A stretch of DNA of 64,000 nt from Flavobacteriaceae bacterium (GCA_002694465.1 NZMG01000003.1:77860-141859), one strand, 5' to 3'. Shown: positions 29,668 through 38,001, numbered from the stretch's first letter. Notes: generated by a model not told the origin, from the sequence alone. Program-made: numbers and translations.

Positions 29668-30504
29668 TTAGTTTCCTAATATAATGGGGAACTCTTGTCC
29701 TTCAAAAATAATGGTCGCAAAAGGGTCACAAACTCCATTTCCAAAGTCTAGAATACCTGTAAGACCTTCTTGAGAGACGGTAATTTTTCCGCTTACAAAA
29801 TACAAGCAACTTGCCTTACGAACCAAGGTTTGTGTCACCACACCCGTTCTACTAAAGCCATTACTTAAATCGGTTTGCCAATTCCCTTCAATATGGAATA
29901 CATTATCTGTCCAAGTTCCACTACCAACACCTTCTACCCATTCTGCAATTCGTTGCGCAGTACGAGTTCCCGTAATGGTGGTTCCAGTAAACGATACGGT
30001 AATATCTTCATTGATGGTAGACTGTGGATTTCCGTCATTGTTTTCAATATCTCGTGTAATGGTTCCTCCTCCTTCTACTCCATTACTGTTATAGGTAAAA
30101 TCTTCGTATTCGTAATTTATGGTTCGTACACCCGCTAAAATAGGACCATAGCTCATATTAATTTTTCCAGAAACAATGGCACCGTTTAATAGTTGGCAAC
30201 TTGTCCCAAAATCAACTACAATAGTTCCACTGCCTTCACCCCCACCAGTTAGGGTAAACGAGACGCAATTGGAGAAATAAGAGTTAGGCATACGTCCTGG
30301 TTCTTCGTATTGCACATAGGCACTTTCGGCAATATTCTGGGAACCCTCTACTATGACATCGGTTTTAGCAGCATAGGTTGTACTCTCTTGAGAAAAATTT
30401 ATTACATCTGGATCGTTTGAATCATCATCTTTCTTACACGAGGTAAGTAATATAAGCACTGAAGCAAAAGAAAGTAGGGCAATTTTCTTTAGTAGGGTTT
30501 TCAT
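29668..30504 (-). CDS. Lipoprotein of unknown function (paralog A)
   Basis: A 278-aa lipoprotein: signal MKTLLKKIALLSFASVLILLTSC with the lipid Cys followed by KKDDD, the acidic/charged pattern used in Bacteroidetes for surface lipoproteins. The mature part is all-beta, with CVSFTLTGGGEGSGTIVVDFGTSC, GKINMSYGPI, and WVEGVGSGTWTDNVFHIEGNW. It is clearly a paralog of the next gene upstream (30635-31465). The family is not recognised. Confidence 0.87.
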   Translation of the reverse strand: MKTLLKKIALLSFASVLILLTSCKKDDDSNDPDVINFSQESTTYAAKTDVIVEGSQNIAESAYVQYEEPGRMPNSYFSNCVSFTLTGGGEGSGTIVVDFGTSCQLLNGAIVSGKINMSYGPILAGVRTINYEYEDFTYNSNGVEGGGTITRDIENNDGNPQSTINEDITVSFTGTTITGTRTAQRIAEWVEGVGSGTWTDNVFHIEGNWQTDLSNGFSRTGVVTQTLVRKASCLYFVSGKITVSQEGLTGILDFGNGVCDPFATIIFEGQEFPIILGN

Positions 30505-30584
30505 AGTGATTGTTTTTAATAATAAACATTAGCAATTATAACGTAAAAGTAAGTAAATACGTATTTATGGCTGTAAAATTAAAG

Positions 30585-30612
30585 AAAAGGAGTAGGCAAC
30601 CCTACTCCTTTT
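30585..30612. terminator. Terminator between the two lipoprotein paralogs
   Basis: Perfect 12-base stem AAAAGGAGTAGG / CCTACTCCTTTT with a CAAC loop; on the minus strand it follows the stop of the upstream paralog. Confidence 0.8.
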
Positions 30613-30634
30613 AAAAAAACTATTAACCAAGTTA

Positions 30635-31465
30635 TTAAGGTAAAATAATAATAAATTCTTCACCATTAATTGTTAATACAGCCAAATTATCACAGGTACC
30701 ATCCCCAAAATCCAATAAGCCTTGACCATTATTTCTAGTTATTTCTATAACCCCACTCACAAAATGGTCACAAGTAACTTCTCTTCGCAATGCTTCTGTT
30801 ACCACTGCTTGATGTGTGAATCCGGTACTAAATTCTATGTCACGATCTCCTGTAATAGAAAACACATTGTCTAACCAGGTGCCACTACCAACACCTTCAA
30901 TCCATTCGGCTACTCGTGTACCTTGCACTTGTGCTACGGTTCCATTTTGGAACGTCACTTCAATTGCTAAATTAACTGTAGACTGTGGATTGCCTTGGGC
31001 ATTATTTCTTTCACGGTAGATGGTTCCACCCCCATCTACTCCTTTATTATTATAGGTAAAATCATCAAAAGTTACAGTAATAGTCCGTGTTCCAGCTACA
31101 ATTTCACTATACGTTAAATTTACAATTCCAGAGACAAATGCTCCATTGTTTAATTGGCAACCAAGTCCAAAATCTAGGGTTACAAAAGTGACTCCATTTT
31201 GTGGTGAAATGGTAATAGTAACGCAGTCTGTAAATAAGCTAGCATTTCGTCCGGCTTCTTCTTCAATTTCGGCGTATGCCATTTCTAGTACATTAAATAC
31301 ATCGTTAGAAACACCATCTGCCTCAGTACTTTGTTTAGACTCCTCAGCGGTTAATGATGCCGTTTCATTTTCTTCAGTTTGTGAATCCTCTTTACTACAT
31401 CCGGTTAAAAGAAATCCAGTTGTAAAAAGAGCAATTAATCCAACTTTTAAAAGTTTTGGTTTCAT
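30635..31465 (-). CDS. Lipoprotein of unknown function (paralog B)
   Basis: A ~276-aa lipoprotein with the signal MKPKLLKVGLIALFTTGFLLTGC and the lipid Cys followed by SKED. The Met at 31465 is chosen over the longer frame from 31504 because it begins the signal peptide. The mature protein mirrors paralog A: CVTITISPQNGVTFVTLDFGLGCQ, GIVNLTYSEIVAGTRTITVTFDDFTYNNKGVDGGGTI, WIEGVGSGTWLDNVFSITGD, and LLDFGDGTCDNLAVLTINGEEF. The two genes are separated by a terminator, so each has its own transcription unit. Function unknown. Confidence 0.86.
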   Translation of the reverse strand: MKPKLLKVGLIALFTTGFLLTGCSKEDSQTEENETASLTAEESKQSTEADGVSNDVFNVLEMAYAEIEEEAGRNASLFTDCVTITISPQNGVTFVTLDFGLGCQLNNGAFVSGIVNLTYSEIVAGTRTITVTFDDFTYNNKGVDGGGTIYRERNNAQGNPQSTVNLAIEVTFQNGTVAQVQGTRVAEWIEGVGSGTWLDNVFSITGDRDIEFSTGFTHQAVVTEALRREVTCDHFVSGVIEITRNNGQGLLDFGDGTCDNLAVLTINGEEFIIILP

Positions 31466-31551
31466 AATATTGTTGTTTTGAGTTTCAGTTCTATGACTTG
31501 GCAACTTTGTAAAAGTTTAATTTTATGTTAATTAAAATGAAAATCCATAGT

Positions 31552-31585
31552 TTCCTTGCAGGAATTTTGAAAAGAACTATCTTTG
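31552..31585 (+). promoter_or_regulatory. Promoter of rpsO
   Basis: A -7 box TATCTTTG (31578-31585) is preceded after 19 bases by TTCCTTG as a -33 element, the best Bacteroidetes-type promoter pair in the window. It gives a leader of about 50 bases before rpsO. Confidence 0.55.
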
Positions 31586-31643
31586 CACGCTGATTCACTT
31601 AAAACGAATCGCATACATAAAAATCATTTAAAATAATATTGGC

Positions 31644-31913
31644 ATGTATTTAACATCAGAAAAGAAACAAGAAATTTTCAAAAAACACGGTAAAGGCGCT
31701 AATGACACAGGTTCTGCCGAAGGTCAAATCGCTTTATTTACACATCGTATCGATCACTTAACCCAACACCTTAAAAACAACCACAAGGACTACAACACAG
31801 AGCGTTCTTTGGTAAAATTGGTAGGGAAGCGTCGTTCTTTATTAGATTATTTAATGAAGAAAGATATCTTGAGATACCGTGCAATTGTTAAAGAATTAGG
31901 ATTACGTAAGTAA
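31644..31913 (+). CDS. rpsO: 30S ribosomal protein S15
   Basis: The 89-aa product is a standard S15: KQEIFKKHGKGANDTGSAEGQIALFTHRIDHLTQHLKNNHKDYNTERSLVKLVGKRRSLLDYLMKKDILRYRAIVKELGLRK. It binds 16S rRNA in the platform of the small subunit. pnp follows, the widely conserved rpsO-pnp order, with a terminator-like hairpin between them. Confidence 0.98.
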   Translation: MYLTSEKKQEIFKKHGKGANDTGSAEGQIALFTHRIDHLTQHLKNNHKDYNTERSLVKLVGKRRSLLDYLMKKDILRYRAIVKELGLRK

Positions 31914-31920
31914 TACATTT

Positions 31921-31942
31921 AAGGGGCTTTATGCCCCTTTTT
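31921..31942 (+). terminator. Terminator/attenuator between rpsO and pnp
   Basis: Stem AAGGGGC / GCCCCTT with TTTAT loop followed by TTT. In many bacteria this gap holds a processing or partial termination signal. Confidence 0.75.
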
Positions 31943-32113
31943 ACTTTTCAGAAGGAATTCTGAAAGACTTTTTTTGAAATAGAAAAAGCTACCCTTAGTT
32001 TTTCATTGGTCAAACCACAACAACACAACAACACGGCTGAAAAACAGCCAAAAGACCATTAATAACCGTACCCTGGTGCAATTTTGCTTCAGCGTACTAA
32101 TGAAAAACAAAAA

Positions 32114-34342
32114 ATGATACCTAAAGTATTTAAAGAGGTCATAGACCTTGGCGACGGGCGACAAATTACGCTCGAAACCGGAAAATTAGCAAAACAAGCC
32201 CACGGGTCTGTGGTTGTGCAATCTGGTAAATGTATGCTATTGTGTACCGTAGTTTCTAACTACCACCAGAGTGACGTAGATTTTTTACCCCTAACGGTAG
32301 ACTATCGCGAAAAATTTGCAGCCGCAGGACGTTATCCAGGCGGTTTCTTTAAAAGAGAAGCACGTCCAAGTGATGGCGAAGTACTAACGATGCGCCTAGT
32401 GGATCGTGTATTACGTCCATTATTCCCAAAAGATTATCACGCCGAAACACAAGTGATGATTCAGTTAATGTCTCATGACGACGATGTCATGCCAGATGCT
32501 ATGGCAGGTTTAGCCGCTTCTGCAGCCATTCAATTATCCGATTTTCCTTTCGAATGTCCTATTTCTGAAGTAAGAGTAGGTCGTGTGGATGGAAAATTCA
32601 TCATTAATCCTTCTCGTACACAACTTGAGCAAAGTGACATCGATATGGTGATTGGAGCTTCTGCCGACTCTGTGATGATGGTAGAAGGTGAGATGAAGGA
32701 GATTAGCGAAGAAGAAATGACCGAGGCTATTAAAGCTGCGCACGAAGCCATTAAAATTCAGTGTGAGGCACAAGTTCGTTTGGCAGAAGCCTTTGGTAAA
32801 AAACCCACCCGCGAATATGAACCAGAAGTTGAGGATGAAGATTTGGCTAAGAAAATTCACGATATGGTGTATGATAAAACCTATGCTATTGCCAAAGCAG
32901 GTTCTTCAAAGCACGAAAGAGGACAAGCGTTTAGTAACATAAAAGAAGAAGTTTTCAATTCTTTTTCGGAAGAAGAGCAAGCAGAATTGGGAAAACTCAT
33001 TCATAAGTATGTTGCCAAAGCTGAAAAAGAAGCGATTCGTGATTTAACCTTAAACGAAGGCTTACGTCTTGATGGAAGAAAAACAACCGACATTCGTCCT
33101 ATCTGGTGTGAGGTAGATTATTTACCCTCAACACACGGTTCGGCTATCTTTACTCGTGGGGAAACACAAGCCTTGGCTACCGTAACCCTAGGAACTTCTA
33201 GAGAATCTAACCAAATAGATATGCCTTCTTTTGAAGGAGAAGAGACTTTCTACCTTCACTATAACTTCCCTCCTTTTTCTACGGGAGAAGCACGACCTAT
33301 TCGTGGGACATCACGTAGAGAAGTAGGACACGGAAACTTGGCACAAAGAGCGTTAAAAGGAATGATTCCTGAGGATTGCCCTTATACGGTGCGTGTGGTT
33401 TCAGAAGTATTAGAAAGTAACGGTTCGTCTTCTATGGCAACGGTTTGTAGTGGTACTATGGCGTTGATGGATGCGGGAGTACAAATGAAAAAACCAGTAT
33501 CGGGTATTGCGATGGGATTAATTTCTGGTGGCGATAGCGGAAAATATGCAGTATTGTCTGATATCTTAGGGGATGAAGATCACTTAGGCGATATGGACTT
33601 TAAAGTAACCGGTACGGCCGATGGAATTACCGCTTGCCAAATGGATATTAAAGTAAAAGGACTATCGTACGAGATTTTGGTAAAAGCATTAAAGCAAGCA
33701 CGAGATGGACGTCTGCATATCTTAGATAAGTTGACCGAAACCATTGCAGCACCTAATGCCGATGTAAAACCTCACGCACCAAAAATGATTACGGTCACGA
33801 TTCCTAATGAATATATTGGTGCCCTAATTGGTCCTGGTGGAAAAGTGATTCAAGAGCTTCAAAAAGCGACGAAAACTACGATTGTAATTAATGAAGACCC
33901 TGTTACCGAAGAAGGTATTGTGGAAATCTTAGGAACCAATCAAGAAGGGATTGATGCGGTATTAGCGAAAATAGATTCGTTAACCTTTAAACCCGAAGTA
34001 GGTAGCGTGTACGAAGTAAAAGTGATAAAAATGCTTGACTTTGGAGCCGTGGTAGAATATATGGATGCGCCAGGAAACGAAGTGTTATTACACGTATCTG
34101 AATTAGCTTGGGAACGCACCGAAAACGTAAGCGATGTGGTAAACATGGGCGATGTTTTTGATGTAAAATACTTTGGTGTAGACCCAAGAACTAAAAAGGA
34201 CAAAGTATCTCGTAAAGCTTTATTGCCAAAGCCCGAAGGCTATGTAGAACGCCCAAAGCGTGACGACAAACGCTCTGGCGGTAGAGACAACAGAGGTCGC
34301 GACAATAGAAACCGTGACAGCAGAGATAAAAAGAGAGATTAA
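32114..34342 (+). CDS. pnp: Polyribonucleotide nucleotidyltransferase (PNPase)
   Basis: A 742-aa PNPase with two RNase PH domains, a KH domain ([34 protein letters not shown]) and an S1 domain ([36 protein letters not shown]), followed by a basic, Arg/Asp/Gly-rich tail ([22 protein letters not shown]). It degrades RNA phosphorolytically. The ATG at 32114 ([13 protein letters not shown]) is preferred to the TTG at 32084, whose ten extra residues are unlike the family N-terminus. Confidence 0.97.
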   Translation: MIPKVFKEVIDLGDGRQITLETGKLAKQAHGSVVVQSGKCMLLCTVVSNYHQSDVDFLPLTVDYREKFAAAGRYPGGFFKREARPSDGEVLTMRLVDRVLRPLFPKDYHAETQVMIQLMSHDDDVMPDAMAGLAASAAIQLSDFPFECPISEVRVGRVDGKFIINPSRTQLEQSDIDMVIGASADSVMMVEGEMKEISEEEMTEAIKAAHEAIKIQCEAQVRLAEAFGKKPTREYEPEVEDEDLAKKIHDMVYDKTYAIAKAGSSKHERGQAFSNIKEEVFNSFSEEEQAELGKLIHKYVAKAEKEAIRDLTLNEGLRLDGRKTTDIRPIWCEVDYLPSTHGSAIFTRGETQALATVTLGTSRESNQIDMPSFEGEETFYLHYNFPPFSTGEARPIRGTSRREVGHGNLAQRALKGMIPEDCPYTVRVVSEVLESNGSSSMATVCSGTMALMDAGVQMKKPVSGIAMGLISGGDSGKYAVLSDILGDEDHLGDMDFKVTGTADGITACQMDIKVKGLSYEILVKALKQARDGRLHILDKLTETIAAPNADVKPHAPKMITVTIPNEYIGALIGPGGKVIQELQKATKTTIVINEDPVTEEGIVEILGTNQEGIDAVLAKIDSLTFKPEVGSVYEVKVIKMLDFGAVVEYMDAPGNEVLLHVSELAWERTENVSDVVNMGDVFDVKYFGVDPRTKKDKVSRKALLPKPEGYVERPKRDDKRSGGRDNRGRDNRNRDSRDKKRD

Positions 34343-34617
34343 CAAAAATGTTACCCTGAGCTGTCACACTGAGCTGTCACACTGAGCCTGCCTGTCCTGA
34401 GCTTGTCGAAGGGTCGAAGTGCAGTCGAAGGGTCTCTATAAAAACAAAACGCCTCTTAACCTTAAGGGGCGTTTTTTATTTAAAAATTTACTAAAACAGG
34501 AAAAATCCTGTCTATTCCCAAGAAAAATCCTGTGTAAAAAAGGGATAAATACCCCTTGACTTATTTATAATAATATTAAAAATTGCCCTATTGTTTAATC
34601 CATAAAATTATAATAGA
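34343..34617. repeat. Intergenic repeat stretch with REP-like element
   Basis: No gene. The left half holds two tandem copies of the phrase GAGCTGTCACACT followed by CCTGAGCTTGTCGAAGGG (34396-34413) and a related GCAGTCGAAGGGT. The 18-base unit occurs again inverted at 56517-56534. The repeat is GC-rich against an AT-rich background. A terminator follows at 34447. Confidence 0.65.
34447..34478 (+). terminator. Terminator after pnp
   Basis: Stem AAAACGCCTCTTAA / TTAAGGGGCGTTTT (one T-G pair) with a CC loop and a T-run. Confidence 0.85.
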
Positions 34618-35112
34618 ATGGCAAATTTTCATGAAAACAGCCTTAATCAATTGCTAGATGAGGCTTTTGTAACTACGAGTCTTACCAATGTAAATGCGCT
34701 TATAGACGGTTTACCACAAAACTCGCTTAATCCAGAGCAACAAGCCCGTTTAAGCAGTATTAATGTAGATAACAAGCGCTTTGCAGAGCGTGTCCTTACC
34801 GTCATGCAAGGCAGTGGCGCTGTTATTTTACCCAACTTTTTTAGCGATGCCAACCTTAGTAACGATTTGGGGGTGTTTGAGCAGCTAGAAACACTAGAAA
34901 ACCGTTTGCAAGTAGCCTTAGGGCGTGTAAGCGACCTTAAACGCATTGCAGGGCACGAAGCCTATGCCACCGCCAATGGCGTGTACAACATTTATAAAAT
35001 GGCTGCACTAGGGGGTATACCACAGGCAGAAGAAGACTATGAGTTTATGAAGGAACGCTACGAAGGGCAAGGCGGGAATAACAAACCCGACGAACCAGAA
35101 GACGGTATCTAA
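34618..35112 (+). CDS. Uncharacterised 164-aa helical protein with acidic tail
   Basis: A soluble 164-aa protein, MANFHENSLNQLLDEAFVTTS, rich in predicted helix and ending GGNNKPDEPEDGI. No known family was recognised. It resembles the protein at 8998-9504 in length, N-terminus, central LNPEQQARLSSINVDNKRF segment and glycine/acid tail. It is the first gene of the accessory region, with a terminator behind it and the palindrome array beyond. Base composition is slightly more GC-rich than the cassettes downstream. Confidence 0.78.
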   Translation: MANFHENSLNQLLDEAFVTTSLTNVNALIDGLPQNSLNPEQQARLSSINVDNKRFAERVLTVMQGSGAVILPNFFSDANLSNDLGVFEQLETLENRLQVALGRVSDLKRIAGHEAYATANGVYNIYKMAALGGIPQAEEDYEFMKERYEGQGGNNKPDEPEDGI

Positions 35113-35133
35113 ATGCTGTACCAAACTACAAGA

Positions 35134-35156
35134 AGCCCCGCTATGGGGCTCTTTTT
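35134..35156 (+). terminator. Terminator
   Basis: Stem AGCCCC / GGGGCT with a GCTAT loop followed by CTTTTT. Confidence 0.85.
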
Positions 35157-35210
35157 GCGCCAAATGCACACAAAGAAGTAAACAAAATTTTTAGTAAAAG
35201 CAATAAAATG

Positions 35211-35417
35211 TTGATAGACTATCAAAAAACTGTTTAAAAACTAAATAGAACTTTGATATAATATCAAAGAACTGTTTAACAACTAAACAAAATATTGATA
35301 AAACATCAAAAGTTTGTTTATAAAGTTCAATAGAATATTGATAGACTATCAAAAAACTGTTTAAAAACTAAACAGAATATTGATAAAGTATCAAAAGTTT
35401 GTTTAAAATACTAAACA
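35211..35417. repeat. Five-unit, 42-bp-period array of two alternating palindromes
   Basis: Five copies of a TTGATA(N3)TATCAA-type palindrome start at 35211, 35253, 35295, 35338 and 35380, spaced 42, 42, 43 and 42 bases. Between them lie five TGTTTA(N4-6)TAAACA-type palindromes (35231, 35273, about 35315, 35358, 35400). The copy at 35251-35269 is a perfect 19-base palindrome. A 42-base period is four turns of B-DNA, so all sites of one type face the same side. The array ends 20 bases before the HTH gene at 35437 and is probably its operator region or an iteron-like binding array. Confidence 0.85.
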
Positions 35418-35436
35418 AAATTTTTAATCTACGCTT

Positions 35437-35796
35437 ATGAAAACACCTAGAACCCCTATAGCTACTTGCCCAGACGTGGGTAAGGTAATACGCACCCATA
35501 TAAAAAAAAGAAGAATATCAAAAGCTGCTTTATCACGTAACGTAAATCATAGCCACCAAGCGTTGTACTCTATTTTACAAAGGCCTAGCCTGCAGTTGCA
35601 AACACTTTGGGAGTTATGTGTGGCGATGCGGCACAATTTTCTGTTAGACCTCGCGGCACAACTGCCGGCAGACTTTACCACCCACGCCCCAGACAACACC
35701 CTTGCCTTGCAAGAAGCACTAGAACAATTAAAAGAAGAAAATAAATTACTTAACGCACAATTAGCCACGCTTAAAGAGGTGATGCGTAAAGGGTGA
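35437..35796 (+). CDS. HTH DNA-binding protein with C-terminal coiled coil
   Basis: A 119-aa protein with a helix-turn-helix (VGKVIRTHIKKRRISKAALSRNVNHSHQALYSILQRPSLQLQTLWELCVAM, residues ~15-65) and a leucine-rich coiled coil (LALQEALEQLKEENKLLNAQLATLKEVM), suggesting dimerisation. It sits directly behind the palindrome array, so autoregulation through these sites is likely. 61 bases separate it from the recombinase gene. A role in controlling the recombinase is inferred from position only. Confidence 0.8.
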   Translation: MKTPRTPIATCPDVGKVIRTHIKKRRISKAALSRNVNHSHQALYSILQRPSLQLQTLWELCVAMRHNFLLDLAAQLPADFTTHAPDNTLALQEALEQLKEENKLLNAQLATLKEVMRKG

Positions 35797-35857
35797 TTTA
35801 ACTATGAATCTTAACACACTAGTTGTTTTTAAATAGATTTTATATTTTTATAAAACT

Positions 35858-37021
35858 ATGACGACAATTTCTCTAGAACCCTTTACCCATAAAGCAAAAA
35901 GTTGCGTGGCAATAAAATTTCCCTATAGTTTTGAAACAAAGGAATACATTAAACAATTTGAGGGTGTTTATTGGACCAAAACCTATCGCACCTTTTATTT
36001 GTTTTATGACGAAGTTCGGCTTAAAAATTTTAAGAAGCACCTCAAGCAAGGAGGGTTACAGGTGTTAGAAGACGAGCCCAAAAACACTAGCCAAATCCAG
36101 AAAGGGAAGCAATATAAGCTTCCCCCCTTAACCCCAGATAAAACCAAGATTTATAGACATTTTTTAGATTTTTTAAAAGGAAAACGATTTAGTAAAAGCA
36201 CCATTGCCACCTATAGTAATTTTGTATTGGACTTTTTACGATTTACAGAAGACAAACCCGCCGAAAAATTGAACGAAAATGATGTGCGTTTATATATACA
36301 ATGGGCGGTTGGCAAATTAAACTATAGTATAAGCACTCATAGACAAATGGTAAGTGGGTTACGGCATTTTGCCTATTTCTATCCTGCATGTGTCATAAAT
36401 GCCGAAAAAATACATATGCCTAAAAAGGATAAAAAACTGCCGGTAGTTTTAAGTATACAAGAAGTGTTAAATCTTATTAGTTCTACAAAAAACTTAAAAC
36501 ATAGAGTGGCAATTGCTATGCTGTATGGTTCTGGACTGCGTATTGGGGAATTAATAAATCTAGAATTAAGTAATTTTGATTTTCCTAGAAAACAGCTTCA
36601 CATTAAAAATGGGAAAGGACGCAAAGCAAGATACACTACCATTGCCGAAGCTATATTTCCTCTATTAAAAAACTATCATCAAACATATAAGCCAAAGAAG
36701 TATTTTTTAGAAAACCCCAAAGGAGGTAAATATAGTGCAGAATCTATAAGAGCATTTTTAAAAAGAAATGCACAAAATGCTGGTATTACAAAAGTTGTAA
36801 CACCCCATGTTCTAAGGCATAGTTATGCCACTCATTTACTTGAGCAAGGTATTGATATTAGATATATTCAAGAATTATTGGGACATAGTAGACCCGAAAC
36901 TACCATGATTTATACGCACGTGTCGCGAAAAGATTTACAGGAAATAAATAGCCCTCTTGATTTAGCAATAAAAAATTTATCTTTACGGGATAACAGTAAT
37001 AAAAAAGTTATGATATCCTGA
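35858..37021 (+). CDS. Xer-like tyrosine recombinase with extra N-terminal module (candidate cassette integrase)
   Basis: A 387-aa tyrosine recombinase. Residues ~1-65 form an extra module (SCVAIKFPYSFETKEYIKQF, then WTKTYRTFYLFYDE) that resembles the HARP-type DNA-annealing domain of fork-remodelling helicases; this is a pattern match by eye. Residues ~90-180 are the SAM-like core-binding domain. The catalytic domain has Arg228 (GSGLRIGEL), Lys254 (GKGRK), His317 and Arg320 (HVLRHSYATH), His343 (LGHSR) and Tyr352 (TTMIYTH). Between Lys254 and His317 there are only ~62 residues, so the extra IntI domain is absent. Its last codons lie within the direct repeat flanking the first cassette junction; cassettes follow in the same direction. 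Confidence 0.9.
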   Translation: MTTISLEPFTHKAKSCVAIKFPYSFETKEYIKQFEGVYWTKTYRTFYLFYDEVRLKNFKKHLKQGGLQVLEDEPKNTSQIQKGKQYKLPPLTPDKTKIYRHFLDFLKGKRFSKSTIATYSNFVLDFLRFTEDKPAEKLNENDVRLYIQWAVGKLNYSISTHRQMVSGLRHFAYFYPACVINAEKIHMPKKDKKLPVVLSIQEVLNLISSTKNLKHRVAIAMLYGSGLRIGELINLELSNFDFPRKQLHIKNGKGRKARYTTIAEAIFPLLKNYHQTYKPKKYFLENPKGGKYSAESIRAFLKRNAQNAGITKVVTPHVLRHSYATHLLEQGIDIRYIQELLGHSRPETTMIYTHVSRKDLQEINSPLDLAIKNLSLRDNSNKKVMIS

Positions 37022-37073
37022 CTCAGTTACGGGATATCAGTAATAAATGAAACGATATAACAAGTTGTAACAC
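36983..37073 (+). other. Candidate primary recombination site (attI-like)
   Basis: Two direct copies of TTACGGGATA(A/T)CAGTAATAAA (36983-37003 and 37027-37047, 20 of 21 identical, 44 bases apart) lie across the recombinase stop codon. An inverted pair GATATCC / GGATATC (37012-37018, 37032-37038) lies between. They are followed by the first core GTTGTAACAC (37064-37073), where cassette 1 begins. Paired direct repeats beside the crossover core resemble the layout of attI in class 1 integrons. Confidence 0.6.
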
Positions 37074-37085
37074 ATTTGAGAAAAA

Positions 37086-37490
37086 ATGAGAATTCTAAAT
37101 TACATAGCGATTTTAATCCTTTCTATTATCTTTACTTCATTCCAAATAACGGAATCTAAAGTGTCGGATTTTTTATTTCAAAAATGGATTTACGAGGATT
37201 ATCAAAACGGAAATTTGATTTATGAAAGTAAACGGAATTTTAAAAAAGATAAGCCTGGAATCGAATTTAAAGAAAACGGAGCTATCACTCGCAAACAAAA
37301 TTCTGGTTGGTGCGGAACACCACCGATTGTATATGAAACAGTTTATGGAACTTGGAAAAATGTTTCTGACTCTTTACTCGAAATCGAATATAAAGATTGG
37401 AGCGGATTAAGAAAGGACACTCTACAAATAATAGAGCTCACAAAATCCAAACTGACATTAAAACCGATTTATACACTAAAAAAAGAATAA
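37086..37490 (+). CDS. Cassette 1: exported protein of unknown function
   Basis: A 134-aa protein with signal peptide (MRILNYIAILILSIIFTSFQITES) and a small beta-rich mature domain (FLFQKWIYEDYQNGNLIYESK, WCGTPPIVYETVYGTWKN, LEIEYKDWSGLRKDTLQI) that recalls lipocalin-like domains. It begins 21 bases after the core GTT at 37064 and ends 6 bases before the reverse-complementary end sequence GTGTTACAAC. The cassette spans 37065-37722. No promoter was seen; expression must come from upstream or within the recombinase. Family not recognised. Confidence 0.75.
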   Translation: MRILNYIAILILSIIFTSFQITESKVSDFLFQKWIYEDYQNGNLIYESKRNFKKDKPGIEFKENGAITRKQNSGWCGTPPIVYETVYGTWKNVSDSLLEIEYKDWSGLRKDTLQIIELTKSKLTLKPIYTLKKE

Positions 37491-37496
37491 ACAAAC

Positions 37497-37728
37497 GTGT
37501 TACAACAACGGCTATAGTTTATGGCGGTAGTTGGTTAAGAATATTGATTTTCCTACAAAAAAGACTAAATTGTAACGGCGGATAAAAAAGCGAGCGCGGC
37601 GCCAACCCTGCTGATTCTCACGCGGGCGAGCCCGCTGCCAGCTTTTGCGACGTTGCCACAATGCGCTCACGCCACGGCCGAGCGCCGGCCGCGAAGACCG
37701 CCACAAACCATAGCCAAGACCGTTATGT
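37497..37728 (+). repeat. attC-like site 1 (~230 bp)
   Basis: Outer arm GTGTTACAAC (37497-37506) is the reverse complement of this cassette's first bases (37064-37073). The inner arms GGCTATAGTTTATGGCGG (from 37510) and CCGCCACAAACCATAGCC (37698-37715) pair with two mismatches in 18. The next core GTTATGTAGT begins at 37722. The interior is strikingly GC-rich (GCGCGGCGCC, GCCGGCCGCG) compared with the AT-rich cassette genes. Confidence 0.72.
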
Positions 37729-37741
37729 AGTATTTCAAAAA

Positions 37742-37993
37742 ATGCTAGAATTATTGACAAAATATTGGATTGAATTAGATACAACGGATAATTCTTGGAA
37801 AATGATAGGTGTTACCGCCTTTACTGAGGAAGATGCTTTAAACCTGATTAAAAAATATATTTCTAATGACAAAAATTGGAAAATTGTAAATATCAAAAAA
37901 GATATATCAATTTCCGAATTAGATCATAACCATATAATTCCAAACATTGGAATTCCAGAAGTGCGCGGAATTTGGTATCCGAAAGTTCAATAG
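37742..37993 (+). CDS. Cassette 2: 83-aa protein of unknown function
   Basis: MLELLTKYWIELDTTDNSWKMIG, then TAFTEEDALNLIKKYI and ending IPEVRGIWYPKVQ; a small soluble protein with no recognised family. The ATG at 37742 lies 19 bases after the cassette core. A longer frame exists from 37661 but its first 27 residues are encoded inside the folding site of the previous cassette, so it is rejected. The cassette spans 37723-38193. No promoter seen. Confidence 0.7.
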   Translation: MLELLTKYWIELDTTDNSWKMIGVTAFTEEDALNLIKKYISNDKNWKIVNIKKDISISELDHNHIIPNIGIPEVRGIWYPKVQ

Positions 37994-38001
37994 CTAAAAA
38001 C

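Noticed and set aside
32084..32113. Ten-residue extension of PNPase from a TTG
   Set aside because: The family N-terminus begins at the ATG at 32114, and the extra residues are unlike it.
35211..35417. CRISPR-like array
   Set aside because: The repeat units are two alternating palindromes with a 42-base period and no unique spacers of constant length; no cas genes are nearby.
35858..37021. Calling the recombinase an IntI integron integrase
   Set aside because: The IntI-specific insertion between the catalytic Lys and the HxxR box is absent and there is an unrelated N-terminal module, so it is described as Xer-like.
37661..37741. Longer start for the cassette 2 protein (27 extra residues, MRSRHGRAPAAKTA)
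   Set aside because: These residues are encoded by the GC-rich loop and inner arm of the preceding recombination site, and the ATG at 37742 has the same distance from the core as the other cassette starts.
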